Shown: positions 11,271 to 22,800 of the stretch, piece after piece
How positions within the stretch are numbered: position 1 is the stretch's first letter
Layout of the letters: the number at the start of each line of letters is the position of its first letter
Source of the DNA: Akebia trifoliata
Taxonomy: Eukaryota > Streptophyta > Magnoliopsida > Ranunculales > Lardizabalaceae
Direction of reading: 5' to 3'
Length of the DNA: 64,000 nt
NCBI GenBank assembly: GCA_017979445.1
Contig: CM030705.1
Location: forward strand, 15,765,040-15,829,039
Made by a program: the position numbers and the translations under genes
Notes under the pieces: generated by a model
What the model was told of the DNA's origin: nothing
Databases searched by the model: none
What the model saw: the letters and a program-made list of their open reading frames with translations, nothing else

Positions 11271-11377
11271 CAACATCTGTCTAAGACTTGAGAAATGAAT
11301 TTGTTCAAGGCTATAATTCTTCCTGTTAGTGTTTGCACCTGTTTCTCATTCTTCGAACTCGACATTTTGATCAGGGA

Positions 11378-12060
11378 TCAGATTTTGTCAGGTTTTGCTT
11401 CAATAGTTTTCTTGGTGATGATATGTTCGAGGAACTTTCTGGAGGCTACCCCGAACACGTATTTCTTCGGATTTAGCTTCATCTGATATCCCTTCAATCG
11501 CTTGAACATCTCCTCAAGGTCTTGTAAGTGATCTTTCACCTTTTTACTTTTTACTAGCAGTTCATCGATGTACACCTTGACCTCCTCCCAATCATATCTC
11601 CAAACATTTTGGTTACCAGCCTCTGATAGGTCGTCTCGGCATTTTTCAGGCCAAATGGCATGACCTTGAAATAGAACAACCTTGCTCGATCGTGAAAGAT
11701 GTCTTTTCTTGGTCCTCTCTACCAGGGGGATCTGGTTATACCCTGAATATCTGTATATGAATGAAATTTTCTTATATCCTGAAGTTGCGTCCACTAGTCT
11801 ATTAATCCTCAATAAGGAAAAGTTGTCTTTTGGGTAGGCCTAGTTGAGATTAGTGAAATCGATGCATACTCTAACCCTCTTGTCCTTTGGTACAGTGACT
11901 ATATTCGCTACCCACTCGAGGTTTTCCATTTCTCTGATGAATTCCACTTTCAGAAGCTTGTCAAGCTCTTTGTTCACCCCTTGCCTTAGGCGCGGCGACA
12001 ATCTTCTAGGTTTCTATCTAACTGGGCAAAATGCTTTATCAATGTTTAACCAATGACATG
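11378..12060 (-). pseudogene. TAT gypsy reverse transcriptase, broken and with altered active site
   Basis: The open piece 11812-11378 covers the palm: LVDATSGYKKISFIYRYSGY (normally ...MDAYSGYNQI), then YDWEEVKVYIDELLVKSKK, where the catalytic YxDD box reads YIDE. It then continues LQDLEEMFKRLKGYQMKLNP and KFLEHIITKK. The upstream fingers are recognisable only across frameshifts and stops. In intact relatives the two Asp of YxDD bind the catalytic metals, so this copy should be inactive. Confidence 0.8.
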
Positions 12061-12460
12061 AAGCTGAGGGATTTATCCCGGCATATCATAGAAAGACCAT
12101 GCGAACATGTCCTTATTTGCCCTTAGTAGCATTAATAGCATGCCCAACTTTTGCTATGGTAATGTTGTTCCCATGCTTACAAGCTAATCTCTAGTAGTAT
12201 TGGGGTCTACCTGTTCCACCTCCTTGGTTGTCATTACTCGTTCTTGCCGTGGTTTATGTTATAACTGCTATGACTACTTCTTTCTGATGGATGGCTAATT
12301 CCTCTTCCTCTAGGACTCAGTTTCAGGACACTTCATTGGCTTTAGGGCAAAGTTGAAATAGTTTTGCACCATTTTATAGTTTTCCCTGATTTCTACACAC
12401 CTTCTTCGCTTGAAAATCGGATTACCTGATGGTAAGTTGAGGGAACAACTTTCATCTCGT
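12061..12460 (-). pseudogene. TAT gypsy protease-RT linker remnant
   Basis: Starting at the solo LTR border, the minus strand reads MKVVPSTYHQVIRFSSEEGV, the usual sequence that follows the NVILGR end of the protease domain in these elements. It shows that the solo LTR at 12461 split an originally continuous protease-RT reading frame. Further on the frame is lost. Confidence 0.55.
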
Positions 12461-14233
12461 TGAAAGCGCCCTCGATCCGCGGGGTGCACGAATCCGTTTT
12501 TGACCCTTAAGGTTTGGGAGTCGCCACCTAGTTATTAAGGTCTAGGAACCAAATTGACTCTAAGAAAGGCAAACATTACTAATCTACGAAAGAAAAAAGG
12601 GTTCGGGGATCAAGTTACGGGGTTGGAAGGTGTTAGGCACCAACCCCGCCCTACCAAAGTCGATCTCTACTAACTTCCCAAATAAATTACATTGCTAACA
12701 AAACCTAGATAATAAAAAAAATAAGAATTATACCTTTCCGATATCAAAGACTTTGTTCCCTCAGATCCAACAAAAACTGCTCCTTGTACCGTACTCCTTG
12801 CTTCGTTCTATCTCCAGATTTGATTTCTGATCTCCGAGGCAAGGTATCTCATTTTTTTAATCTAGATTCTTCAAGTTTTTTTATAGGTTTTAGGTGTTTT
12901 TGAAGGGGTTTTAGGTGTTTTTTAGGCTAAAATCGAAGAAGGGATGTTAGGTAAGGAGTTAGGGCTCCAAAACTAGGGTTTATGGGAGGCTAAGGGGACT
13001 TTTAGATCTACTTCTCTTAGGGTTTATGATTTGATACGAAAATAGGGTGTGAGGACCCCTATTTATAGATTTTTTTAAGGGTTGATTTAGATAGAATTAG
13101 TGTTTAATTAGAGTTCTTTTAGTTAGAGTTGTATTTTAGTTAGAATAGTTTTAGGTAGAGTTGTGTTTTAATTAGAATTGTTTTAGGTAGAATTGTATTT
13201 TAATTAGAACTCTATTAGATAGAGTTATTATTTAATTAGAACTCTATTAGGGTTTTGACTTTTGATTTTATTTGATTGACTTTAATACCTTGACTTTAGT
13301 CTTAATTGATTGACTTTAAGATTTTGACTTTAGTCTTATTTGATTGACTTTAATTTTGACTTTAGTTTTACTTGATTGACTTTAATACCTTGACCTTAGT
13401 CTTGCTTGATTGACTTTAATTTTTTGACTTTAGTCTTGCTTAATTGAATTAAAATTTTTGGAGAACCCCTCTTTATTATATCTTTAATTCTTTGGACTCC
13501 CAAATGGAGGGGTCCTTAAAGAAATATCTTGCGAACCCTAAATAATTTTACTTGAGAGTCCGATTGATTGATTTTTTTAATTCAAAATTTTAATTTAATT
13601 TCATTAATGTTTCACTTTAATTATTTAATGTATTATTTTTCATTTCGAAATTTTTAATTATGAAAATTATGAAATTACCGTTTTACCCCCGGAGAGGACT
13701 TTTCACGTTTTAAGTCGGTTTTTAATGTTCTAGGATGTTTTAGAATCGATTTTTCGTAAGGAATTTAATGGAAATATTAGTTTGTGTCATTTATAAAAAA
13801 ATTTATGTGAAATGATCATGAACTTTATAAGGGGCATTTTCGTAATTTTGTCAAATTCTGTGAAAATTGGTGAAATGATTTATTTGGTTTCGATTTGTTG
13901 TTTTATGTGTTCGAAAGGATTTTCCTAAGCGTAACGTAGGCTCTAGGGTTATATTAAGGTTAACGGTATTTTGGTAATTTGATCATTTTTTAATGATTTT
14001 TATCGTGAAATTTCTTTTTATCTAGAAAATGATGATTTCTATGTTTCTGAGGTCATATTTTCTTAGCATAACGTGGTTTCTACAGTTTTGTCAGTTCGAG
14101 ATACCTCATCCGGATTTCAGAAACGTATCTGGTAACAAAATAAAGCAATGGAATAAACATCCATTATTGGGAATCATTGCGATCGAGTTGACGTGTTGAT
14201 TAATCAGGCGAGTGCAAAAATGGGGTGTTTACA
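12461..14233 (-). mobile_element. Solo LTR of the Ogre/TAT family, 1773 bp
   Basis: Begins TGAAAGCGCCC and ends GGTGTTTACA on the plus strand, and is flanked by a perfect 5-bp TSD CTCGT (12456-12460 and 14234-14238). It is closely similar to the two LTRs of the element at 18889-31798, so it is read on the minus strand like that element. No internal region is left, so a full element was reduced by LTR-LTR recombination. It interrupts pol of the gypsy element and is therefore younger. It contains a run of short tandem units (TTGACTTTAGTCTT type, about 13255-13445). Confidence 0.93.
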
Positions 14234-14242
14234 CTCGTGTAT

Positions 14243-14668
14243 TTATTTTCTTCCGAGAATAACATTATAGCCTGAATCCGAGTCAATCACTACGAACCTT
14301 GTCTTGACCACCTTTGCCCTCATTGTTACATGGAGAGTAATTTCTCTTACCAAGCTACAAGGAGCTCCATTGAAGCCAAACATTGTGGATTGGGTCAAAA
14401 GCAGACTCTCTGACACTTCCATTTTCTTTGTTGCCTCTAGGAAGAGGATGTCCATTACCCTTCCAACGTCAACAAGGATTCTCCCGAGGTCCACATTTTC
14501 AACTAGGAGTGCTATGGCGAGTGCATCCTGATGTGGCAAAGTTATCCCTTGTAGGCCGTCCTCAATGAATACTATCGCCTGTTTTCCCATAGCTGGGCTT
14601 GATATTCTCACCCTACTGACCTCCAAAGAGATCTGATTAACGCCGACTTCATGACATATCTTCATCAC
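14243..14668 (-). pseudogene. TAT gypsy retropepsin-like protease, altered active site
   Basis: Open for 141 codons. ITLPHQDALAIALLVENVDL then GRILVDVGRVMDILFLEATK is the aspartic protease core; the active-site D-S/T-G is here D-V-G. It ends with YNVILGRK, the second conserved motif of the domain, directly at the solo LTR insertion. In intact elements this enzyme cuts the gag-pol polyprotein; the missing Ser/Thr suggests loss of activity. Confidence 0.75.
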
Positions 14669-16177
14669 TCTCGCTTTTATCTATTGCTTGAACTGCATGT
14701 CCAACTGGTGTTCCCCCGTGATAGTGTGTACCACTTTGCATCCCTTGGGTTCCTACCGCCTTTCTACCCCGACCTGTTGAGGTGGAAACTTTCGATGTAC
14801 TTCCATCTGGGCCTCTCGTATACCTCTGCCTGTAGAGACCACATACCTCTTGAGTTTCCCGTTCTCGACCATATCTTGTATGATGTGTCGAAGCTTGTAA
14901 CAATCCTCGGTTGGATGGTCTTCTATCCTATGGTACTCGCAGTATGGTTTGTCTAACTTCCCTTGATGGTCTCGAGGTAGTTGTACAAAGCCAGTATCAT
15001 TGCGTATGTGCCTCACTATCACTGATAGCTTTTCATTTAAGTATGTATATACCCGTCATCTCTTCCACATTGACTGTACCTTTGGGTTCCATCGCCTCTT
15101 CCTGCTACCCCCTTCTTTTAGATAGGTGATTGCCTTTTGGGCTCCCTAACCATGCTCGTTGTTAGGGACAGTCTGTTCCCTTTGACCCCTACTCTTCATT
15201 AACTCTTCTACCAAAATGTATTTCTTCACCTTTGCATATAGGTTTTCAAGCCGTGTGGGGTCAGATTTTATCAATGATTGGTGCAATTGTGTCCCTAAGA
15301 TAATTGCCACCACATAAACTGCACACGCGATTACCTCGTTCATACCTTCAATGGCTATTGCCTTTGTTCGGAATTGGGTGATGAATGATCGTATACTCTT
15401 GCCGACCTCTTGTCGTAGATTGAAAAGTGTGTTCACCCTGACCCTTTTCTTCCTTAAATGGACAAATTTTCCGACGAATAGCTCCTCTGATTCAAAGAAA
15501 CTTGTCACCAACCCAGCCGCGAGCCCTTGGAACCATGATATGGCCCCATGCCTTAGTGTGGATGGGAAAAGTTTGTAGAGTAAATAATTGTCACTCTGGT
15601 ACAAGACCATTTGACTTCGGTAGTGGAGGACGTGGTCCATAGGATCTCTTATCCCGTAGTATATCTTGAACTTCGGCGGATGGAATACTTTTGGGGGATC
15701 AGAATTCATTATTGTTGATGAGAACAAAATCCCCCTAAGCTCCCGAATCGGACTTTGTGCATTTTGCCCAGGGTCCCTTCCTCGAGAAAGTTCCTCATCC
15801 CTTTTTCTTAGCTCTCATCAACTTTCCTTAATCATTAGATTCCAGGCTTCAGAACTCCCTTGCTGTGTCCTTATTGCTACGGAATCCACAGTCTGGTCAA
15901 TCTCAGTTTTCTCCACTGCTCAGACTGTATGCTCCTAGTTTTTTTCTCCATCTATCCCTCCTCCAGTCTTAGTTCCCTCGCCTAGCCTTTGCCTGAGCTC
16001 TTCGTTTTCCCTTTGTATTGTAGTGATCTCGTCATTCTGCTTCTCAAACCCCCTCATTTCTATTAACAAATGATACATCACAAGTATTGGATCCCACGGT
16101 GACAAAAGTGGATCTGCAGGTAGGGGGTTTGATGGCTCTCTGTGCGCTTCACCTCTAACTCTTACCATACTAGTCAT
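14649..16177 (-). pseudogene. TAT gypsy gag, frameshifted
   Basis: A start at 16177 (MTSMVRVRGEAHREPS) lies just after the PBS and is followed by a short coiled coil (IQRENEELRQRLGEG). The main open piece 15727-15146 is the retrotransposon gag domain (HGAISWFQGLAAGLVTSF, then TLFNLRQEVGKSIRSFITQF). The piece 15022-14753 holds the C-terminal YCEYHRIEDHPTEDCYKLRH motif typical of TAT gag. Three frames are needed, so the protein is broken. Gag normally forms the particle that packages the RNA. Confidence 0.8.
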
Positions 16178-16195
16178 TTTTCTCCTTGTAAGTTT

Positions 16196-16211
16196 CCCAC
16201 AAACGGTGCCA
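16196..16211 (-). other. Primer-binding site of the TAT gypsy element
   Basis: Minus strand reads TGGCACCGTTTGTGGG starting a few bases after the 5' LTR. It begins with TGG, complementary to the CCA end of a tRNA, and resembles the TGGCGCCGT sites common in TAT elements. The tRNA was not identified. Confidence 0.65.
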
Positions 16212-16214
16212 AAT

Positions 16215-16692
16215 TGTAGATGCATTTTTTTGCTCTACCTCGAGATCTCCCTTGAATGCTTTTAACTCGGTAGGCGGCTCATAACAAGACCACTCCGACA
16301 ATTAAGTTAGAATAAGTGCTGAGCTAGTAAAGAGTTCACAAAGAAGATTTTTTTCTAACCCTTGACATAAGCTGCAACCTGGTATTTATAGGGGTCCTAA
16401 TTGATGGATTTCCCAAAATATACTCAATGATTTTTCTCAGAGTTGTTGCACTTGCTATCTGACTTGACAGCAGCAGGAGTTGCTACATCTACTCTGACAG
16501 GTCTGGGGCAGTTGCAACTACTATGTCAGGTTGTGAGTTGTCACACATGTCTTATCAGTGATAGTGCTGTCGCGCTTGTCACTTCAGCCTTAAGTGATCT
16601 GACCTATATGTCATGTCAGACATAACTCGGTGGGCCGGTAATTATTTTTCTTGGTCGTCACGTGTTAATAGTTCTGAGAATTACCCTCCATA
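16215..16692 (-). repeat. 5' LTR of the TAT gypsy element
   Basis: 478 bp, alignable end to end with 242-719. The inner border is followed by the PBS; the outer border by the TSD GTACT at 16693-16697. Confidence 0.92.
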
Positions 16693-16697
16693 GTACT

Positions 16698-18268
16698 GTC
16701 GGGTGTGGACAGAAGAGGCTGAGAGGGTTGTGTTGTGGCTAAACCAAAGATAGCTTGAAGGATGGCTGTTTAGGGTGGCTCAAACAGAAAGGAATAAGAA
16801 GGAAGAGAATGGGGGGGTATGGTTGCTAGTTTGGTAATTCGATGAAGGAGAATGTTGCATTTTTAACTCCTAAAGAAGTGGAGATAAAAGTGGTTCGACT
16901 GTCCTATTTTTTTTTTCTCCTTTTTTTCCTTTTATTTTTAATTTTGTTTCCCCTTGTTGTAGTTTTTGTTGCGTGAGAAGAAAGAGTGGGAGAGAGATGT
17001 GAGGGAAGGTTGGCCTATGAGTTCATGATCCCAGCCCCCCTTGCTGTCATATGTGAAAGAGAATGGAAGAAAGCTCTTTTTTTCTAAAGGATGAGGGAGG
17101 AGTCTTTTTATAGTTATTTTTATTTCCAAATCTTTTCTTTTCTTTCTTTTTTCTATTCTTTTTATTTTATTTTATTTTATTTTTATGTGTTGTAGTTGAT
17201 TGAACTAGAGAAGGTGGAGATTTTTCTTTCCATTTCTTTGAAAAATAACATGTGTGTATAAAGAAGGGGTGATCCCACACTGCTCTCAGTTTTGATGGCA
17301 TTCCAATTGGTTATTCAACTATTGTTTCGATGACTTGATAGGTTTTATTAATTCATTAAGGTTTTCGATCGATTAAGATTTTTCAGCTAAAATTCTTGAA
17401 TTAGATCGCATTTGTTAATTTTTTAATCGATTGGTTGATGCTTTAATTTGTCTATCCATCAATGGTTTAAAATCGATGATTGATTGGTCGATGGTTGATG
17501 ATCTAAGGTTTAGATTTACTTTTTGGATGATTTGTCCTACCTTTGAGATTAATTAAACATTGGATTTATTTGTCGAATTTTTGGTCGAAATTTAATCGAT
17601 AGGTCGATAGGCAATTTAAAAGTTGATTGGATAATTCTTAAATTTTTGATAAAATTCTGATTTTCTCATTTTAAAGTATAAATTTTATCATGTCATGTAA
17701 TGAATGATTGTCATTCCACGTGGTGAAATTTATCATTTTATGTGGAGATGGGTGTCATTCCACGTAGCGAAAATCATTATTTCATGTGAATTTTATTATT
17801 AATTTTTGTGGTGATGAGTGTCATTTCGTGTTACAAAAATCGTCATTTCATGTGAAAATTTATCATTTCATGTGATCTTAAGCGCAAGGGTTTCTATATC
17901 TTATGAATGTCTTCGAAAAGCTTAGTTTTATCTTGGATTATCTTTTACTAGTGAAATGAGGTTTCTAAGTGTAAGTCGAATGTCAAGGGTATTTTTGTCA
18001 TTTTGTCCATTTTATAAGAATTTCGATTTGAGACTTCTTTTAGTCCTAACGTAATTACTTATAAATTTCAAGGTCTCAAAGTCCCATTTTTCTAGTGTTG
18101 CGAGATCTCAAGTTATCGAAATGCACACGAACCTAAGCGTAGGTACTTACTAAATTGAGTATAATGTGTGACGATCTTAAGCGTGTATAATATCTAGTCG
18201 AGCGTGTTGAGAAAAGAAGATGATGGAATCATGAGGATTGTGAAGGTATTTAAAGAGATTGGAAGAGG
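16698..18268. repeat. Middle piece of the old LTR-like sequence
   Basis: Non-coding. It lies between the two insertions that split the old sequence. Phrases such as GGGTATTTTTGTCATTTTGTC and AGTCCTAACGTAATTAC (17985-18060) resemble the 3' half of the Ogre-family LTRs in this window, suggesting a related LTR. It contains four or five short imperfect repeats of TCATTTCATGTG type (17695-17875). The 63-codon frame at 16938-17129 is not supported as a gene. Confidence 0.45.
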
Positions 18269-18500
18269 CACTATGTGAAAAAAGCCCATATTTAACAGTT
18301 TCAATCCGTCAAATTTCTCAAAATTTGATGGACCAACCTTTCAAATATGCTTGTCAAATATTTTGTTGTAGAATTTGTTTTTGACGGCCTTTAACTGTCA
18401 AATTATTGTAGGATGAGCTTCAAAAAAAAAAAAAAAACTATAGTCTATGACCGTCAAATATGGTGGTTTAACAAATAATAAGACGGTCATCTAATTCACC
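18269..18500. repeat. Left CACTA terminal and subterminal repeats
   Basis: The 13-bp terminal repeat is followed by several copies, in both orientations, of a CCGTCAAAT / TTTGACGG word (near 18306, 18379, 18449 and 18482). Subterminal repeats of this type are the transposase binding sites in known CACTA elements; binding here is inference. Confidence 0.7.
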
Positions 18501-18645
18501 CATCACAATAATTGAAATTGTAATAAAAAAATCATAAAACAAAGATCATTCGTAGACACCAAATCTTGATCACCTAAGAAACTAAATTCACATTAAATCT
18601 AATTAGAAATCAAACACAAAACGTATCATTGCAATATCAACTAAT

Positions 18646-18888
18646 TCACAAATAACACTTCCATCTATTCCGGATAGCTTTAAGAGCTAAATTCAAATAT
18701 TTGTAGATATACCATCTACTTGCATCTGTTGAATACAAATGTCTCAAGCATAGACAAACCAAGCCTTTGAAACAAACCAAACCTACCATCTTCGACAATG
18801 GGGTTGGGTGTACGGGCTGGATCATAGCTTGTTTAATGAGTAAGGGAAGGTCAGTTACTGGAGGGAGTTCCCAATAGACATCTGGCAC
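18646..18888 (-). pseudogene. Unidentified captured coding fragment, left part (split by the Ogre insertion)
   Basis: Minus-strand open frame with DVYWELPPVTDLPLLIKQAM and LSKMVGLVCFKGLVCLCLRH. Read across the Ogre insertion (TSD GGCAC), it joins at 31799 to GRFVEFV..., giving a continuous stretch GRFVEFVPDVYWELPPVTDL. It reads like an exon of a host gene, but I do not recognise the family. It could be a fourth captured fragment or a chance frame. Confidence 0.35.
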
Positions 18889-20625
18889 TGAAAGCGCCCT
18901 CGATCCGCAAGATGCGTGGATCCGCTTTTGACCCTTGAGATTTGCGAGTCGCCACCTAGTTATTACGATTTAGGAACCAATCAATGACTCAGAATGGATA
19001 AATCAACTAATCTACTAAAATAGATATGGGTCCGGGGATCACATTACGGGGTTGGAAGGTGTTAGGCACCAACCCCGCCCGACCAATGTCGGTCTCTACT
19101 TATCCCAACTAAATTACATTGCTAAAAAGACCTAGATAATAAAAAAAATAAAAAATTATACATTTCCGAAAATAACTTTATCGTTACCTCAGATCTGACA
19201 GAGTAACTCCTTGTTTAGTATTCCTTGTTTCGGTCTGTTTTCGGATCTGATTTCTAATCTCCGAGGTGAGGTATCCCTTCTTTAGATTTGGATTCTTCGG
19301 ATTTATTTATGGATTTTGTGGTGTTCTTGAGGGTCTTCTACGTATTTTTTAGGCTAAAATCGAAGTATAGGTATTAGGTAAGGAGTTGGGACTCCAAAAG
19401 TAGGGTTTATGGGAGGTTAGGGAGGCTTTTTGACCTACTTCTCTTAGGGTTTTTGATTAGATATGAAAATAGGGTGTGAGGACCCCTATTTATAGATTTT
19501 TTTAAAGGGTTGATTTAGATAGAATTAGTGTTCGATTATAATTCTTTTAGTTAGAGTTGTATTTTAGTTAGAATTGTTTAAGGTAGAGTTGTATTTTAAT
19601 TAGAATTATTTTAGGTTGAGTTATATTTTAATTATAACTCTATTCAATAGAGTTATTATTTAATTAGAACTCTATTAGGGTTTTGACTTTTGGTTTTATT
19701 TGATTGACTTTACTACTTTGACTTTAGTCTTAATTGATTGACTTTAAGATTTTGACTTTAGTCTTAATTAATTGACTTTAATTTTGACTTTAGTCTTACT
19801 TGATTTACTTTAATACCTTGACTTTAGTCTTGCTTGGTTGACTTTAATTTTTTGGAGAACCCCCCTCTATTATATCTTTAATTCTTTAGACCCCCAAATG
19901 GAGGGGTCCTTAAGAAATATCTTGCGAACCCTTAACAATTTTGCCTGAGAGCCTGATTGATCGATTTTTTAGTTCAAAATTTTAAATTAATTAAATTAAT
20001 GTTTTACTTTAATTATTTAATGTTTTATTTATTAATTTCAAAAATTTTAATTATGAAAATTGTGAAATTATTATTTTACCCCCGGAGAGGACTTTCGCGT
20101 TTTAAGTCGGTTTTTAATGTTCTAAGATGTTTTAGAAATAATTTTTCGTAAGAAATTCAATGAAAATATTGGTTAGTGTTATTTATGAATTTTTTTGTCT
20201 AAAATGGTTGTGAACTTTATGAGGGGCATTTTCATAATTTTGTCAAATTCTATGAAAATTGGCGAAATGATTTATGTAGTTCCGATTTGTTGTTTTATGT
20301 GTTCGAAAGAGTTTTCCTAAGCGTAATGTAGGCTCTAGGGTTGTTTTGATATTAGGGGTATTTTGGTACTTTGATCAATTTTTAGTGATTTTTATCGTAA
20401 AGCTTCTTTTTGTTTGAAAAATGATGATTTCTATGTTTCTGAGGTCGTATTTTCCTAGCATAGTGTGGTTTCTACAGTTTTGTCAGTTCGAGATATCTCA
20501 TTTGGATTTCTGAAACATATCTGGTAACAGAATAAAGCATTGGAATAAACATCTATCATTGGGAATCGTTGCGATCGGGTTGACGAGTTGAATAATCAAG
20601 CGAATGCAAAAATGGGGTGTCTACA
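18889..20625 (-). repeat. 3' LTR of the Ogre-type element, 1737 bp
   Basis: Begins TGAAAGCGCCC and ends GGTGTCTACA. Similar end to end to 29915-31798 and to the solo LTR at 12461. Contains a TTGACTTTAGTCTT-type short tandem stretch (about 19690-19850). The 64-codon frame at 19957 is part of the LTR and not a gene. Confidence 0.93.
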
Positions 20626-20638
20626 GATGCCCTTCTTT
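20626..20638 (-). other. Polypurine tract of the Ogre-type element
   Basis: Minus strand reads AAAGAAGGGCATC directly before the LTR start TGTAGACACC. Confidence 0.65.
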
Positions 20639-20978
20639 GGTAGAGGGTTAAAGCAAACTAGATAGCAAATCTATTTTGGTAGATAGTGCAATATCCGAAT
20701 GTCAAAGCTAGTAACAGTTCATTTTTCAGCTTGATTTAGCAATTCGTCGGGGTGTTCGAATCCTTGAGGGTAAAACTCTCCTCGAACTAAAAAATGTCAG
20801 GTCCTTGAGCGCGAACTCTCATTGACGGTGTCAGATCCTTGAATTTTAGAGAATTCTCCTTGACTAAAAAGTGTAAGTGTGAGTGTGTGTACTGTGTGAA
20901 ACTAAGTAAAACAAAACTCGAGAAGAATTGAATGATATTTGAGACAAATCTGAGCAAAAGTTGGGAGAAAGTTAAATG

Positions 20979-21910
20979 TCCTACTCTACCTACTCTAGGT
21001 GAATGAGTAATGAACTATTTTTTTTAGAGTCTTACTCTACCTACTCAGAGTGAAAGAGTAATGCATTAATTTTTTTTTTGGAAGTTCTACTCTACCTACC
21101 TGGAGTGAAAAAGTAATGAACTATTTTTTTTGGAAAGTTATATTTTACCTACTCAGGGTGAAAGAGTAATGATTTTTTTTTTTGGGTTCTACTCTACCTG
21201 CTCAGAATGAAAAAGTAATGAACTAATCTTTTTGGGAGTCCTACTCTACCTGCCCAGCGTGAAAGAGTAATGAACAAATTTTTTTTTGGGAAGTTCTACT
21301 CTACTTACTCAGAGTGAAAGAGTAATGAACTAATTTTTTTGAGAGTCCTACTCTACCTGCCCAGGGTGAAAGAGTAATAAACTAATTTTTTTTTGGGAAG
21401 TTCTACTATACCTATTCGGAGTGAAAGAGTAATGAACTAATCTTTTTGAGAGTCCTACTCTACCTGCCCAGGGTGAAAGAATAATGAACTAATTTTTTTG
21501 GGAAGTTTTACTCTACCTACTTGGGGTGAAAGAGTAATGAACTAATTTTTGGGAGTCCTACTCTACTTACTCGGAGTGAAATAGTAATGAACTACTTTTT
21601 TTGGGAGTTCTACTCTACCTGCCCAGGATAAAAGAGTAATGAACTAATTATTTTAGGAAGTTCTACTCTACCTACTCGGAGTGAAAAAATAATGAACTAA
21701 TTTTTTTGGGAGTCCTACTCTACCTGCCCAGGGTGAAGAGTAATAAACTAATTATTTTGGGAAGTTCTACTCTACCTACTCGGAGTGAAAGAGTAATGAA
21801 CTAATTGTTTTGGGAGTCCTACTCTACCTGCCCAGGGTGAAAGAATAATGAACTAATTATTTTGGGAAGTTCTACTCTACCTACTCGGAGTGAAAGAGTA
21901 ATGAACTAAT
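20979..21910. repeat. Minisatellite in the 3' region, about 52-bp unit, about 18 copies, with a dimeric pattern
   Basis: Units contain CTACTCTACC, a variable box, GTGAAAGAGTAATGAACTAA and a T-rich spacer. From about 21290 on, two unit types mostly alternate: one with CTGCCCAGGGTG and one with CTACTCGGAGTG, so the repeating unit becomes a dimer of about 105 bp. The left third (20979-21240) has less regular monomers. It sits between the lost pol and the 3' LTR, the hypervariable 3' UTR of Ogre/TAT elements, which is a known source of satellite repeats. Confidence 0.9.
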
Positions 21911-22479
21911 TGAACGAACAGGAGATTAACCTCGCATTTGAATTTATTTTTTTTAATAAAAAGTTGGATTTTATGAAGGTCCGGTAAACATTTTAATTCT
22001 CTTTGAATCTTAGGAGTTTTCAAAATTGCTATAAAGAAGGTAACCTTTAATTCAAAGTTAATATTATCCTTTGGGGTTGGAATTGACCAGGTTTCAGAAC
22101 CAAAATGCCCCTAGTTTGATAGGGAACATTGCACTGGGGATAATTGAACATAATTTAAAAATGAATGCCCCTAGTGTAAGGGGGGAAACTGTACTCTTTA
22201 GAAAAAAAAAGTGCCCTTGTTATTAAAATTTGAAATCCTTGATTACCGCAAGCGCAATAAAGGTTTAACTTTTAATTTTACCTTTTTATGTTGAAGATTT
22301 TAAGTCAGGCTCAAAGAAATTGGAACAAAATATTTCTTTTTGAAATTCATCATAGAATTTGTTCTTTTTCACCGTCGGTTCACTTAGGGACATGAAACTC
22401 TTCAGATCAATCATAGACGAGATACTTGTATCCACTGAGTCTATATTTGATTCAAACTGGGTATTGAAACTTGATCATT

Positions 22480-22800
22480 CGGACTTTTGATGTTTCTGCT
22501 CGGACTGTCCTTTCAGCTTCTCAACTCAACTGAGATTTTCTTTTATTTTTTTGATTGCTCTAAGTTTTGCCTAGAATGCCTTTTCAAGTTTTCAATCTAG
22601 CGAGCATGCTCTGACTTTTGGTTAGATCGCCTTTTTAGATTTTTGATCTAGCGAGTTTACAATTTTTTTCTCTTTTCTTTGCTCTGATTGTTGTGAAGGT
22701 CATTTTTTCAGATTTCTAACCTTGCGAGCTTGTCTTAATTTTTACCTAAGCCGCCCTTTTTGGGTTTTCAACTTAGCAGACTTTTTTTTTCTTCTTCTTC
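22480..22800. repeat. Second, diverged tandem repeat in the 3' region
   Basis: Four to five imperfect units of about 60-70 bp with the frame TTTTYAGRTTTTYRAYCTAGCGAGC (written as a consensus) recur at about 22500, 22570, 22630, 22710 and 22770. The following TTCTCAGGTTGCCTACGTAC (about 23070) is a phrase I associate with the 3' region of plant gypsy elements. Confidence 0.6.

Larger units (their letters stand above)
242..16692 (-). mobile_element. TAT-lineage Ty3/gypsy retrotransposon with antisense gene, degenerate
   Basis: Two 478-bp LTRs (242-719 and 16215-16692) flank the internal region, and a 5-bp TSD GTACT lies outside them (237-241, 16693-16697). The element reads on the minus strand: PBS next to the right LTR, gag, protease, RT, RNase H and integrase running right to left, and a purine tract next to the left LTR. 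Integrase lies last, which defines Ty3/gypsy. The gag motif style (YCEYH...DCYKLR) and an opposite-strand gene between pol and the 3' LTR fit the TAT lineage. The element is bloated by a solo LTR (12461-14233) and by a PIF/Harbinger element plus other repeats inside the antisense gene. Coding parts carry stops, frameshifts and altered catalytic residues, so it should not be autonomous. Confidence 0.93.

Noticed and set aside
20979..21910. Regular array that could be taken for a CRISPR
   Set aside because: Units are contiguous and similar over their whole length with no unique spacers, and the DNA is a plant retrotransposon.
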